Below, piece after piece: positions 1-8,837 of a DNA stretch of 64,000 nt. The stretch lies in NCBI GenBank assembly GCA_964602515.1, contig CAZRRJ010000002.1, positions 434,001 through 498,000 on the forward strand. The letters are read 5' to 3'. Below the pieces are notes generated by a model. That model searched no databases. It worked only from the letters and a program-made list of their open reading frames with translations, and was not told the origin of the DNA. The DNA comes from Carboxylicivirga sp964602515. GTDB taxonomy: Bacteria; Bacteroidota; Bacteroidia; Bacteroidales; Marinilabiliaceae. Position 1 is the first letter of the stretch. Each line of letters starts with the position of its first letter. The translations under genes were made by a program, and so were the position numbers.

Positions 1-54
1 TGCTTCTGTATCTTCAAGATATTTGATTAATTGATTTATTTTCTCTTGTTTCAT
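1..54 (-). CDS. FecR-type anti-sigma factor, N-terminal fragment (partial)
   Basis: An ATG on the minus strand at 52-54 opens a frame that runs off the left edge, giving 18 residues beginning MKQEKINQLIKYLED. A short helical N-terminus of this kind directly downstream of an ECF sigma gene is typical of FecR-like anti-sigma factors in Bacteroidota. The family is inferred mainly from position, because the FecR domain itself lies outside the window. In such loci the anti-sigma gene is usually followed by SusC/SusD-type outer-membrane genes, which would lie further left. Confidence 0.5.
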   Translation of the reverse strand, partial: MKQEKINQLIKYLEDTEA

Positions 55-188
55 TTTTTTCTGTTGCTTATAAGTAATGTCCATAAGCGTAAAAAAACTC
101 ACACAGGTAAAGCAAAAAAAATTAAAAAATATTATTAATGATCAGGTATACCGCTAGTTAGTATTGTTGTTATTTTGGTTATAAAGGC

Positions 189-776
189 TCAGAAGTACAA
201 GAGAAAGAGTAGAGCAATACTCCACCCTTTGTTTTTAACATTTAACCGTATGTATTTAAGAGCCTTTGAAATTTGGTTGTCAACAGTAGCTCGTGAGATA
301 TTCAGTTCCTCAGCTATTTCAATGTTACTTTTACCTTGCATACGGCTCATTTCAAATATTTGCCGAGAACGGGGAGGAAGTCCGGATATTACTTTGTTAA
401 CTTCATCAATCATAGAATTATAGTCGATGGTTTCATTTACTGAGTCATCAGTAATGAGGTTGTCTGCCATAATCTCATTTATATAACCCTGTTTGTAGGC
501 CGCCTTACGAAATATTTTACGTATCAGGTTGTAAGCAATTGTAAAAAAATAGGCTTGTATTTTTGTGTCTGCTTTCAGTTTTTTTCGATGTTCCCATACA
601 TAAACAAACAGGTCCTGAACAACACCTTCTGCTTCTTCTACCGACTTGAGGTAACGTAATGCAAATGCATATATTTTGGGGCTGTATTTTTTAAAAAGCT
701 CATCAAAAGCTGCAGTATCATTATTTTGGATACGCTTTGTCAGGTTTTGGTCGCTTTGTGGTATCACTTTATTCAT
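189..776 (-). CDS. RNA polymerase ECF sigma factor (Bacteroidetes expansion type)
   Basis: This 195-residue protein has the two-domain architecture of an ECF sigma factor. Sigma region 2 spans roughly residues 15-90 (FDELFKKYSPKIYAFALRYL, then a DLFVYVWEHR segment) and a region-4 helix-turn-helix spans about 130-180 (LPPRSRQIFEMSR, then NIEIAEELNISRATVDNQI). It would direct RNA polymerase to the promoters of a linked outer-membrane uptake locus, with activity held by the anti-sigma factor encoded just downstream on the same strand. The last residues (GWSIALLFLLYF) are unusually hydrophobic, which is common in this subfamily. A fucosidase gene is divergently placed upstream, suggesting a glycan-use locus. 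Confidence 0.9.
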   Translation of the reverse strand: MNKVIPQSDQNLTKRIQNNDTAAFDELFKKYSPKIYAFALRYLKSVEEAEGVVQDLFVYVWEHRKKLKADTKIQAYFFTIAYNLIRKIFRKAAYKQGYINEIMADNLITDDSVNETIDYNSMIDEVNKVISGLPPRSRQIFEMSRMQGKSNIEIAEELNISRATVDNQISKALKYIRLNVKNKGWSIALLFLLYF

Positions 777-1125
777 GTAATTGGATTAAGTTTAGGTGTT
801 ACATACTTATATAGCGTATGTACTCTAAAAGTAAGAGGTTTGTTTTATTATAAGGCAAATTGAGCAAAAAAACAGAGTATTAGCTGGCATAAATATGTTC
901 ATATGGTATAGTACATTGTTCAAAATAATTAGTGGTACTTAAGTTTTCCTGATTTTTTATTTACTTTTAAATGTACTACCTGGGACATACATGTTAATCT
1001 ATAAGCAGTCGTTGTTTGAAGCCTATCAAATAGCGTTACTTAATGCGTGTACTGTAAGGTCTGGTAAAACATTCCGGGCTTAATCATTCAAAGATATAAG
1101 TATAGTAATTATAAAAAAATCAAAC
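777..1125. promoter_or_regulatory. Divergent intergenic region with a TACATAC/GTATGTA inverted repeat
   Basis: This 349-bp gap separates the sigma-factor gene from the divergent fucosidase gene and must hold both promoters. The one structured element seen is an inverted repeat with 7-bp arms, TACATAC at 800-806 and GTATGTA at 816-822, only 24 bp upstream of the sigma start. It could be an operator. No convincing TAnnTTTG box was found for the fucosidase gene. Confidence 0.35.
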
Positions 1126-2604
1126 ATGAAAAAATTAATCATGATAAGTGTGCTAAGTATCTTAGTATGGGGTTTGTATGCTCAAGCTATTTATGAAGAT
1201 GAGCGTTATGTACCTGAAACAGATTCTTTAGTTCTTAAAAAACTGGATGAGTGGCAAAGTATTAAATTCGGGCTTTTAATGCACTGGGGAACATACAGTC
1301 AATGGGGTATTGTTGAATCATGGTCGTTATGCCCTGAGGATTATGGCTGGTGCGAACGTAAGAAAGGTACCAATCCGCAGGATTACTTTTCGTACAAAGA
1401 GGAATACGAAGGCTTGCAAAAAACATTTAACCCAACAGGTTTTGCTCCTGAAAAATGGGCTAAAGCAGCTAAAAATGCCGGGATGAGGTATGTTGTTTTC
1501 ACAACTAAACATCATGATGGCTTTTGTATGTTTGATAGTAAATATACTAACTATAAGGTGACATCTGATGATTGTCCGTTTAGCGTCAATGAAAAATCTA
1601 ATATTGCTAAAGAAGTATTTGATGCTTTTAGAGCCGAAGGATTATGGGCAGGTGCTTACTTCTCAAAACCCGACTGGCATTGTCCGTCTTATTGGGATCC
1701 TTACTTTCCTCCTTTAGATCGGAATGTTAATTATGACCCTAACGAATATCCTGAAAAGTGGGAAGAATACACTCAATTTACACATAATCAGATTGAGGAA
1801 TTGATGAGTGACTATGGAAAAATGGATATTTTATGGCTTGATGGTGGATGGGTTGCTAAAGTATCAAAGGAGGAGATACAGCAATATTATGCGCAAAAAG
1901 GAAAAGAAAGCGAAAGTGGATTTGTTAAGAACCGCCTAGTCAACCAGGATATTCGTATGGATGAATTGGTTGCGAAAGTGCGTCAAAAGCAACCGGGTTT
2001 AATTGTAGTTGACAGGGCAGTGCATGGTAAAAACCAGAACTACCTTACACCTGAAAACAGGGTGCCAGAAAAAACATTGCCATATCCGTGGGAGTCGTGT
2101 ATAATTGCCGGAGGTGGTTGGGCATTTAACCCCGATGCTAAATTTATGAGTGGTAATAAGGGCATTCATACCTTGGTTGATATTGTAGCAAAAGGGGGTA
2201 ACCTGTTGTTGAATATTGCTCCTGGGCCTGATGGGCGCTGGCAGGAAGGTGCTTATCGCTTACTGGAAGAGTATGGAGAGTGGATGGCTGTTAACAATAC
2301 AGCCATTTATGATACCAAACCTATTGAGCCGTTTAAAGAGAATAATATTTGTATGACCCAAAGGGATGATGGCAGTGTTTATTTTATTTATATGGCTGAA
2401 GAAGGAGAAAAGATGCCAGGGCAAATAACAGTTGAATCTATTACATTAAATTCATCAACAAAGCTTAAAATGCTAGGTTATAATAAGCACCTTAAATGGA
2501 AAAAAGAAGGTAATGGTTTTATTGTTACTTTGCCAAAGCATTTAAGAGATAATCCGCCTTGTAACCATGCCTGGGTAATAAAAGCAAATAAGATTCAAAA
2601 GTAA
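1126..2604 (+). CDS. Secreted alpha-L-fucosidase, GH29
   Basis: This 492-residue protein begins with a signal peptide (MKKLIMISVLSILVWGLYAQ) and is then a GH29 catalytic TIM barrel. Hallmarks are HWGTYSQWG near residue 53, TKHHDGF at 127-133, and LWLDGGW at 236-242, where Asp239 is the expected nucleophile. GH29 enzymes hydrolyse alpha-L-fucosyl residues from fucoidan, mucin-like glycans or fucosylated oligosaccharides with retention of configuration. The signal peptide has no lipobox cysteine, so the product is probably periplasmic or exported. Its divergent position beside an ECF sigma/anti-sigma pair suggests it belongs to a fucose-glycan locus extending left of the window. The exact substrate cannot be read from the sequence. 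Confidence 0.93.
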   Translation: MKKLIMISVLSILVWGLYAQAIYEDERYVPETDSLVLKKLDEWQSIKFGLLMHWGTYSQWGIVESWSLCPEDYGWCERKKGTNPQDYFSYKEEYEGLQKTFNPTGFAPEKWAKAAKNAGMRYVVFTTKHHDGFCMFDSKYTNYKVTSDDCPFSVNEKSNIAKEVFDAFRAEGLWAGAYFSKPDWHCPSYWDPYFPPLDRNVNYDPNEYPEKWEEYTQFTHNQIEELMSDYGKMDILWLDGGWVAKVSKEEIQQYYAQKGKESESGFVKNRLVNQDIRMDELVAKVRQKQPGLIVVDRAVHGKNQNYLTPENRVPEKTLPYPWESCIIAGGGWAFNPDAKFMSGNKGIHTLVDIVAKGGNLLLNIAPGPDGRWQEGAYRLLEEYGEWMAVNNTAIYDTKPIEPFKENNICMTQRDDGSVYFIYMAEEGEKMPGQITVESITLNSSTKLKMLGYNKHLKWKKEGNGFIVTLPKHLRDNPPCNHAWVIKANKIQK

Positions 2605-2656
2605 ATGCCAGTGAAAGAGCCGAGTGGGTTAAGAAATCCGTCCCCGAGGTTACAGA

Positions 2657-2720
2657 ATAAATTCAGTAACGCCGGAACATTATGCATTAAAACATAGCGT
2701 TCCGGCGTTGTTGAATTTAT
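2657..2720. terminator. Long inverted repeat, probable bidirectional terminator
   Basis: Arms 2657-2678 and 2699-2720 pair over 9 bp, then a 2-nt mismatch, then 11 GC-rich bp (AACGCCGGAAC with GTTCCGGCGTT), around a 20-nt loop. It lies between two convergent genes. A T-rich run (ATTTATATCAATTTTT) follows on the plus strand. Confidence 0.7.
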
Positions 2721-2769
2721 ATCAATTTTTTAAGCCTTTTTCACATACTTAAGAGGTAAGGTAAGTCCC

Positions 2770-3996
2770 TTAATTGACAATTAAATGGATAGCACCTTCC
2801 AGTTTCATACGTTCATCCCGATTATGCCCTTCAGCTTCAATCTGGTAAAAATACACGCCGGGCTCTGCCCTCTGGTTACCTATTTTACCATCCCAGCCAG
2901 CCTCAGGATCATCAGATTGGTAAACCCTGCGCCCCCAACGGTTATAAACCAGTATATTGTATTTTTTAACAGAACGAAAAAGTATCTTGAACTCGTCATT
3001 ATCTCCGGGGCTGCTAAATGGAGTAAAGGCGTTGGGTACCTTAATCACCATTTCAAAAACAGTAAAAGTTTCCGGGGTAGTTTCGCTTTCACAAGCAGTG
3101 TCCGTGTTTCTAACAGTTAAAACAACAGGGTAACCGTCTTTCAGGTATTTTTGAAAGGTAAATATAGGATCTGGCACGAAGTCTTTACCTGCACTACCAA
3201 AAGTCCACTCCCAATCTGTTACATTCCCAAGCGATTCATCTGTAAAACGTACTACCATAGGTGCTGATCCTTCTTTGGCCTCATTATCAGCAGTACCTTC
3301 TTTTTTAAAACTAAATTTAGCATTAACGGCTATTGCTTCATATTTATACTGGGCTGTTACAGGTTTTATAGTTGGTGAGAATTTTACTCCAACCTCAACC
3401 TTGTATTCAGTATCTTCATAAGGTGCGTTAATCATGCCTGTATAAGCTGTTATTTCTGCTATATCACCTGTGGGTGATGATGTCCAGGTATAGCCATAAT
3501 CAATATCAATTGAACTGTTATCGCCATGATGATCGTAATAGCTCAGTACCTTTGATCTTGTGTATGCCGTTAACCTGATATTATCGCATGATGCAAAAGG
3601 TACTCCAACAGAGTCAATTTGTGGTACGGGTACAAAATTCCAGCAATAATAGTTATTAACTGTTCCGGCGCCATCATCAACACTTAGCATGTAGCCATTT
3701 TCCTCAATATTCATTAATGTTGAGTTTGTCATTCCCAAATCAGATTGTATTAATACATCAAAACTCTTACTGGCAGTTGAGTAACTATACCAGTTATAGT
3801 CATAAGTATTACCATCTGAAGGTGCAGTTAAAGATGCTGTACTAATGTCTTTATAGAAGAAAACCGGGTCGTTAGGACTAGTTCCTTTATACTTTGTTTC
3901 TTCAGAGTAAAAAGCGTTTGAGCTAATTTGTGCCAATGATTTGGCTGACAAGCATAGCAATAAAAGAACGGTTATTTTAAAGGTTAATTGATTCAT
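2770..3996 (-). CDS. Secreted PKD-domain protein with T9SS type B sorting domain
   Basis: The 408-residue product starts at the ATG at 3994-3996; a TTG lies one codon upstream. A signal peptide (MNQLTFKITVLLLLCLSAKSLAQ) is followed by a repeat-poor beta region of unknown function, a PKD-like fold at about 225-315 (VRFTDESLGNVTDWEWTFG), and a C-terminal ~85-residue gliding-motility-associated domain with VPNAFTPFSSPGDNDEF, YNRWGRRVYQS and GVYFYQI. That last domain is the type B signal by which the type IX secretion system exports proteins to the cell surface or medium. The carried function is not recognisable; adhesin or matrix protein is plausible. Confidence 0.88.
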   Translation of the reverse strand: MNQLTFKITVLLLLCLSAKSLAQISSNAFYSEETKYKGTSPNDPVFFYKDISTASLTAPSDGNTYDYNWYSYSTASKSFDVLIQSDLGMTNSTLMNIEENGYMLSVDDGAGTVNNYYCWNFVPVPQIDSVGVPFASCDNIRLTAYTRSKVLSYYDHHGDNSSIDIDYGYTWTSSPTGDIAEITAYTGMINAPYEDTEYKVEVGVKFSPTIKPVTAQYKYEAIAVNAKFSFKKEGTADNEAKEGSAPMVVRFTDESLGNVTDWEWTFGSAGKDFVPDPIFTFQKYLKDGYPVVLTVRNTDTACESETTPETFTVFEMVIKVPNAFTPFSSPGDNDEFKILFRSVKKYNILVYNRWGRRVYQSDDPEAGWDGKIGNQRAEPGVYFYQIEAEGHNRDERMKLEGAIHLIVN

Positions 3997-4124
3997 CAAC
4001 TACGAAATGAGATTTCAAAATACTAAATGTTCAAAGCTATAATAAATCTTCAAACGATAAAATGGTTAATATTATTACATGATAAAATAGCATGATAAAA
4101 GTTCCCATTAATCAAATGAACTTC

Positions 4125-4132
4125 TATTTTTG
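4125..4132 (+). promoter_or_regulatory. -7 promoter box upstream of the UvrD-type helicase
   Basis: TATTTTTG matches the Bacteroidota -7 consensus TAnnTTTG. It would place a transcription start near 4139, about 30 nt before the GTG start at 4168, which fits the lack of any in-frame upstream start. No clear -33 element was seen. Confidence 0.5.
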
Positions 4133-4167
4133 CATGTTGATTATTCATCGCGTAAAAAAATGGAGCA

Positions 4168-6447
4168 GTGCAGGAATATTTAGAGGGATTGAATGATGCA
4201 CAACGTAGTGCAGTGGTTGAAACGGATGGCCCATCGTTGGTAATTGCTGGGGCAGGCTCTGGTAAAACACGTGTGCTAACTTACCGTATTGCTCACTTGC
4301 TGCAAAAGGGTGAGAAGCCATATCGTATTCTTTCATTAACATTTACTAATAAGGCAGCCAAAGAAATGAAGGAGCGTATTGGTTCTGTAGTTGGGCCACA
4401 AATTGCTTCCAGCCTATGGATGGGAACATTTCACTCTATTTTTGCACGTATTTTAAGATTTGAATCGAAACACCTTGGCTACCCTTCTTCTTTTACCATA
4501 TACGATTCACAGGATTCGAAGAACCTTGTTAAGAGTATTGTTAAAAAGATGAAATTAAATGAAAAAGCTTATAAACCGGGAAGTGTACTTGCGCGAATAT
4601 CATCTGCTAAAAACGATTTGGTAACACCAGTAGTATATGCCCGTGATGTAAACCGTACAGCTAACGATAAGGCTGCCCAAATGCCAATGGTATATGAAAT
4701 TTATGCCCGTTATATGCGAGAGTGCTACAAATCTGGCGTAATGGATTTTGATGATTTACTCTTAAATACAAACATTCTTTTTCGCGATTTTCCGGATGTA
4801 CTGAAGAAATACCAGTCGCAGTTTGATTATGTGATGGTAGATGAGTATCAGGATACAAATTACTCACAGTATTTGATTATAAAAAAACTGGCCGAAAAGC
4901 ATAATAACATATGTGTAGTGGGTGATGATGCACAGAGTATTTATAGTTTTCGTGGTGCCAAAATTGAAAATATTCTGAATTTCAGAAACGATTATCCCGG
5001 TTACAAAATATTTAAACTGGAACAAAATTACCGCTCATCGCAAAATATTGTTAATGCAGCCAATAGCATTATTGCCAAGAATAGGGGGCAGATACAGAAG
5101 AATGTATTTTCGGCTAATGATGTTGGTGATAAGGTAAGGGTTCTGAAGGCTTATTCAGATGTTGAAGAGGGCTTTTTAATAACCAATGATATTTTTGAAA
5201 GCAGGATGAAGAACCATCTTGACTTTAAAGATTTTGCAATTCTTTATCGAACTAATGCGCAATCGAGGGTATTTGAGGAGGCTTTGCGCAAAAAGAATTT
5301 GCCATATAAAATTTATGGAGGGTTGTCATTTTATCAACGCAAAGAGATTAAAGATCTTCTGGCCTACTTTAGGTTAACCATAAACCCCTCGGATCAGGAA
5401 GCATTAAAGCGTGTAATAAATTACCCTGCAAGAGGTATTGGAAAAACAACGATGGATAAGTTGATTGGTGCTTCAGATTCATCCGATCAAAGTCTATGGA
5501 ATATACTGGTTAACCCGAATATAGGGCAGCTTGGGATTAACGCAGGAACGCAAAAGAAACTAGCTAATTTTGTAGCGCTTATTGCCCAGTTTAAAGCTCA
5601 GCTCGAAAACTTATCAGCCTATGAGTTAGCAGCGGAAATTGCCTCGGCAAGTGGAATAATGCGCGATTTGCACAATGATAAATCCATAGAAGGACAGGGA
5701 CGCATTGATAATATAGATGAATTATTAAACGGTATTAAAGAGTTTACAGAAACAAAGCAGGAGGAAGGAGAAGATGCCAACCTTGTGAGTTTTCTTGAAG
5801 ATGTAGCTTTATTAACCGATCAGGACAATGAGTCGGTGGATGATTTTAATAAAGTAACGTTAATGACCATTCATTCGGCCAAAGGACTGGAATTTAAAAA
5901 TGTTTACATTGTAGGTGTTGAAGAAGGTTTATTTCCATCGCTTCAGTCTGTTGATAATGAGAAAGGCCTGGAAGAGGAGCGACGCTTGTTTTATGTTGCA
6001 ATTACCCGGGCTGAGAATAATGCAACGATTTCATTTGCCCGTTCGCGCTATAAGTATGGTGAATTAACCTACAGTAAACCAAGTCGTTTTATCGGTGATA
6101 TAGATCAAAGATACCTTGAGCTTAATGCAGATGACATTATTGGTCAGGAACGGATTCAGCCAATAGTAAGAAAGCCATTTAGTAACTCAAATACCGCGTT
6201 ATTAAAACCACGAATAAAAATGAATTACACCTCGACTTCTGATTTGCCTAAAACAAAACTGAATTTTAATACAGCTACAGCCGGTGAAATACAGGTTGGT
6301 GTTAAAGTTGAGCATGAACGTTTTGGAAAAGGAGAGGTAATTAATATAGAAGGGAATGAGCCAAATAAAAAAGCAACTGTTTTATTTCAGAATGCCGGAC
6401 AAAAACAATTATTGCTCAAATTTGCCAAACTAAAAATTTTGCCTTAG
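4168..6447 (+). CDS. UvrD/PcrA-type ATP-dependent DNA helicase, SF1A
   Basis: This 759-residue protein is a 3'-5' superfamily 1A helicase of the UvrD/PcrA/Rep group, acting in nucleotide excision and mismatch repair or fork restart. The Walker A motif AGAGSGKT is at 27-34, the Walker B DEYQDTN at 225-231, then QNYRSSQNI and, near the C-terminus, TIHSAKGLEF and RRLFYVAITRAE. The C-terminal 50 residues (VEHERFGKGEVINIEG) form the Tudor-like tail seen in PcrA. The only usable in-frame start is GTG at 4168, since an in-frame TAA sits at 4153-4155. An ATG at 4160 is in another frame and closes after seven codons. Which of the three paralogues it replaces is not resolved. Confidence 0.93.
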   Translation: MQEYLEGLNDAQRSAVVETDGPSLVIAGAGSGKTRVLTYRIAHLLQKGEKPYRILSLTFTNKAAKEMKERIGSVVGPQIASSLWMGTFHSIFARILRFESKHLGYPSSFTIYDSQDSKNLVKSIVKKMKLNEKAYKPGSVLARISSAKNDLVTPVVYARDVNRTANDKAAQMPMVYEIYARYMRECYKSGVMDFDDLLLNTNILFRDFPDVLKKYQSQFDYVMVDEYQDTNYSQYLIIKKLAEKHNNICVVGDDAQSIYSFRGAKIENILNFRNDYPGYKIFKLEQNYRSSQNIVNAANSIIAKNRGQIQKNVFSANDVGDKVRVLKAYSDVEEGFLITNDIFESRMKNHLDFKDFAILYRTNAQSRVFEEALRKKNLPYKIYGGLSFYQRKEIKDLLAYFRLTINPSDQEALKRVINYPARGIGKTTMDKLIGASDSSDQSLWNILVNPNIGQLGINAGTQKKLANFVALIAQFKAQLENLSAYELAAEIASASGIMRDLHNDKSIEGQGRIDNIDELLNGIKEFTETKQEEGEDANLVSFLEDVALLTDQDNESVDDFNKVTLMTIHSAKGLEFKNVYIVGVEEGLFPSLQSVDNEKGLEEERRLFYVAITRAENNATISFARSRYKYGELTYSKPSRFIGDIDQRYLELNADDIIGQERIQPIVRKPFSNSNTALLKPRIKMNYTSTSDLPKTKLNFNTATAGEIQVGVKVEHERFGKGEVINIEGNEPNKKATVLFQNAGQKQLLLKFAKLKILP

Positions 6448-6572
6448 TTTTGTGGCATTCAGTTACCATGTTAAAAAACAGAAGGTAACACACCTCCGAA
6501 AGGAATTAAAAAGAAAATTCCGTAGAACAACCACCGTTTGAAGGATTATAAAAAAGATTTTAATATCTATTA

Positions 6573-7193
6573 ATGGATTACAATTCTAATCGTAAAAACT
6601 TGACCCTGCCTGAATATGGCCGTCATATTCAAAAAATGGTTAACCATGCTGTTACCATTGAGGATCGTGAAGAACGTACTAAATGTGCTAAAACTATTAT
6701 TGGCATTATGGGAAACATGTTTCCGCATTTAAGGGACGTTAATGACTTTAAGCATAAATTATGGGATCATTTGGCTATTATGTCTGATTTTAAATTAGAT
6801 ATTGAATACCCGTATGATGTACTTGAGAAAGAAACACTTCTTAAAAAACCAGAAAAAATACCTTATAAGGATAGTAAGATCAGTTACCTCCATTATGGTG
6901 AGCTTGTTGAAAAAATGATTGCACAAGCTGTTTTTATAGAAGATGAAACTGAGCGTAAGCATTTGATTGTTATGATTGCCAATCACATGAAAAAATCGCT
7001 GTCATTCTGGAATAAAGATTCCGTTACTGATGACCGTATCTTTAATGACCTGGAAACATTATCAAAAGGTAAGTTGACTGTTGAGGAGGGTACAAAGCTG
7101 GCAGAAGTGAGGGAGCAATACCAAAGCAAGACTTCTACACGCAAGAAGCGACCGCAAAATAAGCCTACTATGAATCGAGTTAAGAAAAAATAA
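6573..7193 (+). CDS. DUF4290 domain protein
   Basis: This 206-residue soluble protein matches the DUF4290 family, which is confined to Bacteroidota: N-terminal NLTLPEYGRHIQKMVNHA and later YGELVEKMIAQA, two similar helical segments suggesting an internal duplication. The last 25 residues are strongly basic (TSTRKKRPQNKPTMNRVKKK), suggesting nucleic-acid or membrane-surface contact. It ends 26 bp before murA and is surely co-transcribed with it. The DUF4290-murA pairing is, as far as I recall, common in this phylum, but no biochemical role is established. Function is unknown. Confidence 0.85.
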   Translation: MDYNSNRKNLTLPEYGRHIQKMVNHAVTIEDREERTKCAKTIIGIMGNMFPHLRDVNDFKHKLWDHLAIMSDFKLDIEYPYDVLEKETLLKKPEKIPYKDSKISYLHYGELVEKMIAQAVFIEDETERKHLIVMIANHMKKSLSFWNKDSVTDDRIFNDLETLSKGKLTVEEGTKLAEVREQYQSKTSTRKKRPQNKPTMNRVKKK

Positions 7194-7219
7194 AGAACCC
7201 CCAGCTTAAATTTTTTCGA

Positions 7220-8524
7220 ATGAATTGTTTTGAAATAGAGGGTGGACATCGCCTAAATGGAGAAATTACCCCCCAGGGAGCTAAAAATGAGGCTTTACAA
7301 GTTATTTGTGCCGTATTGTCATCAGCTCAGAAAGTCACTATTAATAATATTCCGGATATTGTTGATGTTAACAATTTGATAGACCTTCTGGATGAGATGG
7401 GTGTTATCATCAATCGTATTGATTGCAATACCTGTGAGTTTACTGCAGCTAATGTAAATCTGGATTTTCTTCAAACCAATGAATTCAAAACAAGAGCATC
7501 ATCCCTTAGAGGTTCTATAATGATAATGGGGCCTTTGCTGGCCCGATATGGTAAAGCTTATTTTCCAAAGCCGGGAGGCGATAAAATAGGGCGCCGCCGT
7601 CTTGATACCCATTTTTTAGGTTTTGAGAAGTTGGGGGCTCAATTTAATTTTGATGCAGAAGACATCTTTTATACCGTTGAGGCATCAGAAATGAAAGGGG
7701 CATATATGTTACTTGATGAAGCATCGGTAACAGGTACAGCAAATATTTTAATGGCCGCTGTTTTAACACCCGGTAAAACAACGCTGTACAATGCTGCTTG
7801 TGAGCCATATATACAGCAATTATCGAAAATGTTAATTGCTATGGGGGCTAAAATTAGTGGTGTAGGCTCTAATTTATTGGAAATTGAAGGGGTAACAGAG
7901 CTTAAGGGATGTAGTCATACCATACTTCCTGATATGATTGAAGTGGGTAGTTTTATTGGAATGGCAGCCATGACAGGGTCTGAGATAACCATAAAAGATG
8001 TAGGAATTGAACATCTGGGCATTATTCCAATGATGTTTAAACGCATGGGTATTGAGCTTAAAGTGATTGGGGATGATATTTATATCCCACCCCAGGATAG
8101 TTACGAGATTGATACTTTTATTGACGGGTCTATAATGACTATTGCTGATGCACCCTGGCCGGGGTTAACACCTGATTTACTCAGTGTTTTTCTGGTTGTG
8201 GCTACACAGGCAAAAGGTAGTGTGTTAATACATCAAAAAATGTTTGAAAGCCGCTTGTTCTTTGTAGATAAGCTTATTGATATGGGTGCGCGTATTATAT
8301 TATGCGATCCTCATCGTGCTACAGTTATTGGTATGAATAAAAAAAATGCCTTGCGAGGAGCCAATTTAACTTCACCTGATATACGTGCTGGGGTGGCTTT
8401 ATTAATTGCTGCATTATCAGCCCAGGGAAAAAGCACTATTCAAAATATTGAACAGATTGATCGTGGATATCAGAATATTGATGTTAGACTGCAACGATTA
8501 GGTGCAAGAATAAAGCGGATTTAA
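7220..8524 (+). CDS. murA: UDP-N-acetylglucosamine 1-carboxyvinyltransferase (MurA), Cys-to-Asp active-site type
   Basis: This 434-residue enzyme transfers enolpyruvate from PEP to UDP-GlcNAc, the first committed step of peptidoglycan synthesis in the cytoplasm. The family motif near the N-terminus (QGAKNEALQVICAVL) holds the Lys-Asn pair that binds substrate. The catalytic loop reads PGGDKIGRRRLDTH at 118-131. The residue aligned with Cys115 of E. coli MurA, the residue alkylated by fosfomycin, is Asp121 here (codon GAT at 7580-7582). Asp at this position is known from Mycobacterium and Chlamydia MurA and confers intrinsic fosfomycin resistance. Length is normal and the gene follows DUF4290 at 26 bp. 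Confidence 0.95.
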   Translation: MNCFEIEGGHRLNGEITPQGAKNEALQVICAVLSSAQKVTINNIPDIVDVNNLIDLLDEMGVIINRIDCNTCEFTAANVNLDFLQTNEFKTRASSLRGSIMIMGPLLARYGKAYFPKPGGDKIGRRRLDTHFLGFEKLGAQFNFDAEDIFYTVEASEMKGAYMLLDEASVTGTANILMAAVLTPGKTTLYNAACEPYIQQLSKMLIAMGAKISGVGSNLLEIEGVTELKGCSHTILPDMIEVGSFIGMAAMTGSEITIKDVGIEHLGIIPMMFKRMGIELKVIGDDIYIPPQDSYEIDTFIDGSIMTIADAPWPGLTPDLLSVFLVVATQAKGSVLIHQKMFESRLFFVDKLIDMGARIILCDPHRATVIGMNKKNALRGANLTSPDIRAGVALLIAALSAQGKSTIQNIEQIDRGYQNIDVRLQRLGARIKRI

Positions 8525-8837
8525 GAAAAAGTAACATTTTTTATAGGGCTAACAGCTTAAAAATAAGTTTATTTAGAATAATTCTACGTTAAAATAGCTT
8601 TGATTGTTATTGTTAATATGTAGATTATCAGTGTTATACTATTTAGGTATGACCAATATAAAAATAGATTTGACAAAAACAAGTGTTTAATTATTGTGTT
8701 TGTATAGTAACTCACCATACATTTGTAGCCATAAAATATACGCTAGTCATGTAATATTACATGTTCATCTAAAAAGTCAAATATCCTCGTTTATTTTTCT
8801 GAAACTTTACAACGATTTATTAACTAATCAAGGTATC
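8525..8837 (+). promoter_or_regulatory. Intergenic region with -7 box and 16-bp perfect palindrome
   Basis: This 313-bp gap contains TACATTTG at 8718-8725 (a -7 box) with a TTG at 8694-8696 that is placed roughly where a -33 element is expected. Downstream of it lies the perfect 16-bp palindrome CATGTAATATTACATG at 8748-8763. The predicted start near 8732 gives a leader of about 105 nt before the ATG at 8838, with the palindrome inside the leader. It could be a dimer operator site. Confidence 0.45.

Noticed and set aside
4160..4183. ATG start for the UvrD helicase at 4160
   Set aside because: It is in a different frame and meets a stop after seven codons; GTG at 4168 is the only in-frame start after the upstream TAA.
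8694..8837. N-terminal extension of the cysteine-less TlpA protein
   Set aside because: It would overlap the -7 promoter box and the palindrome, and would bury the signal peptide that begins at 8838.
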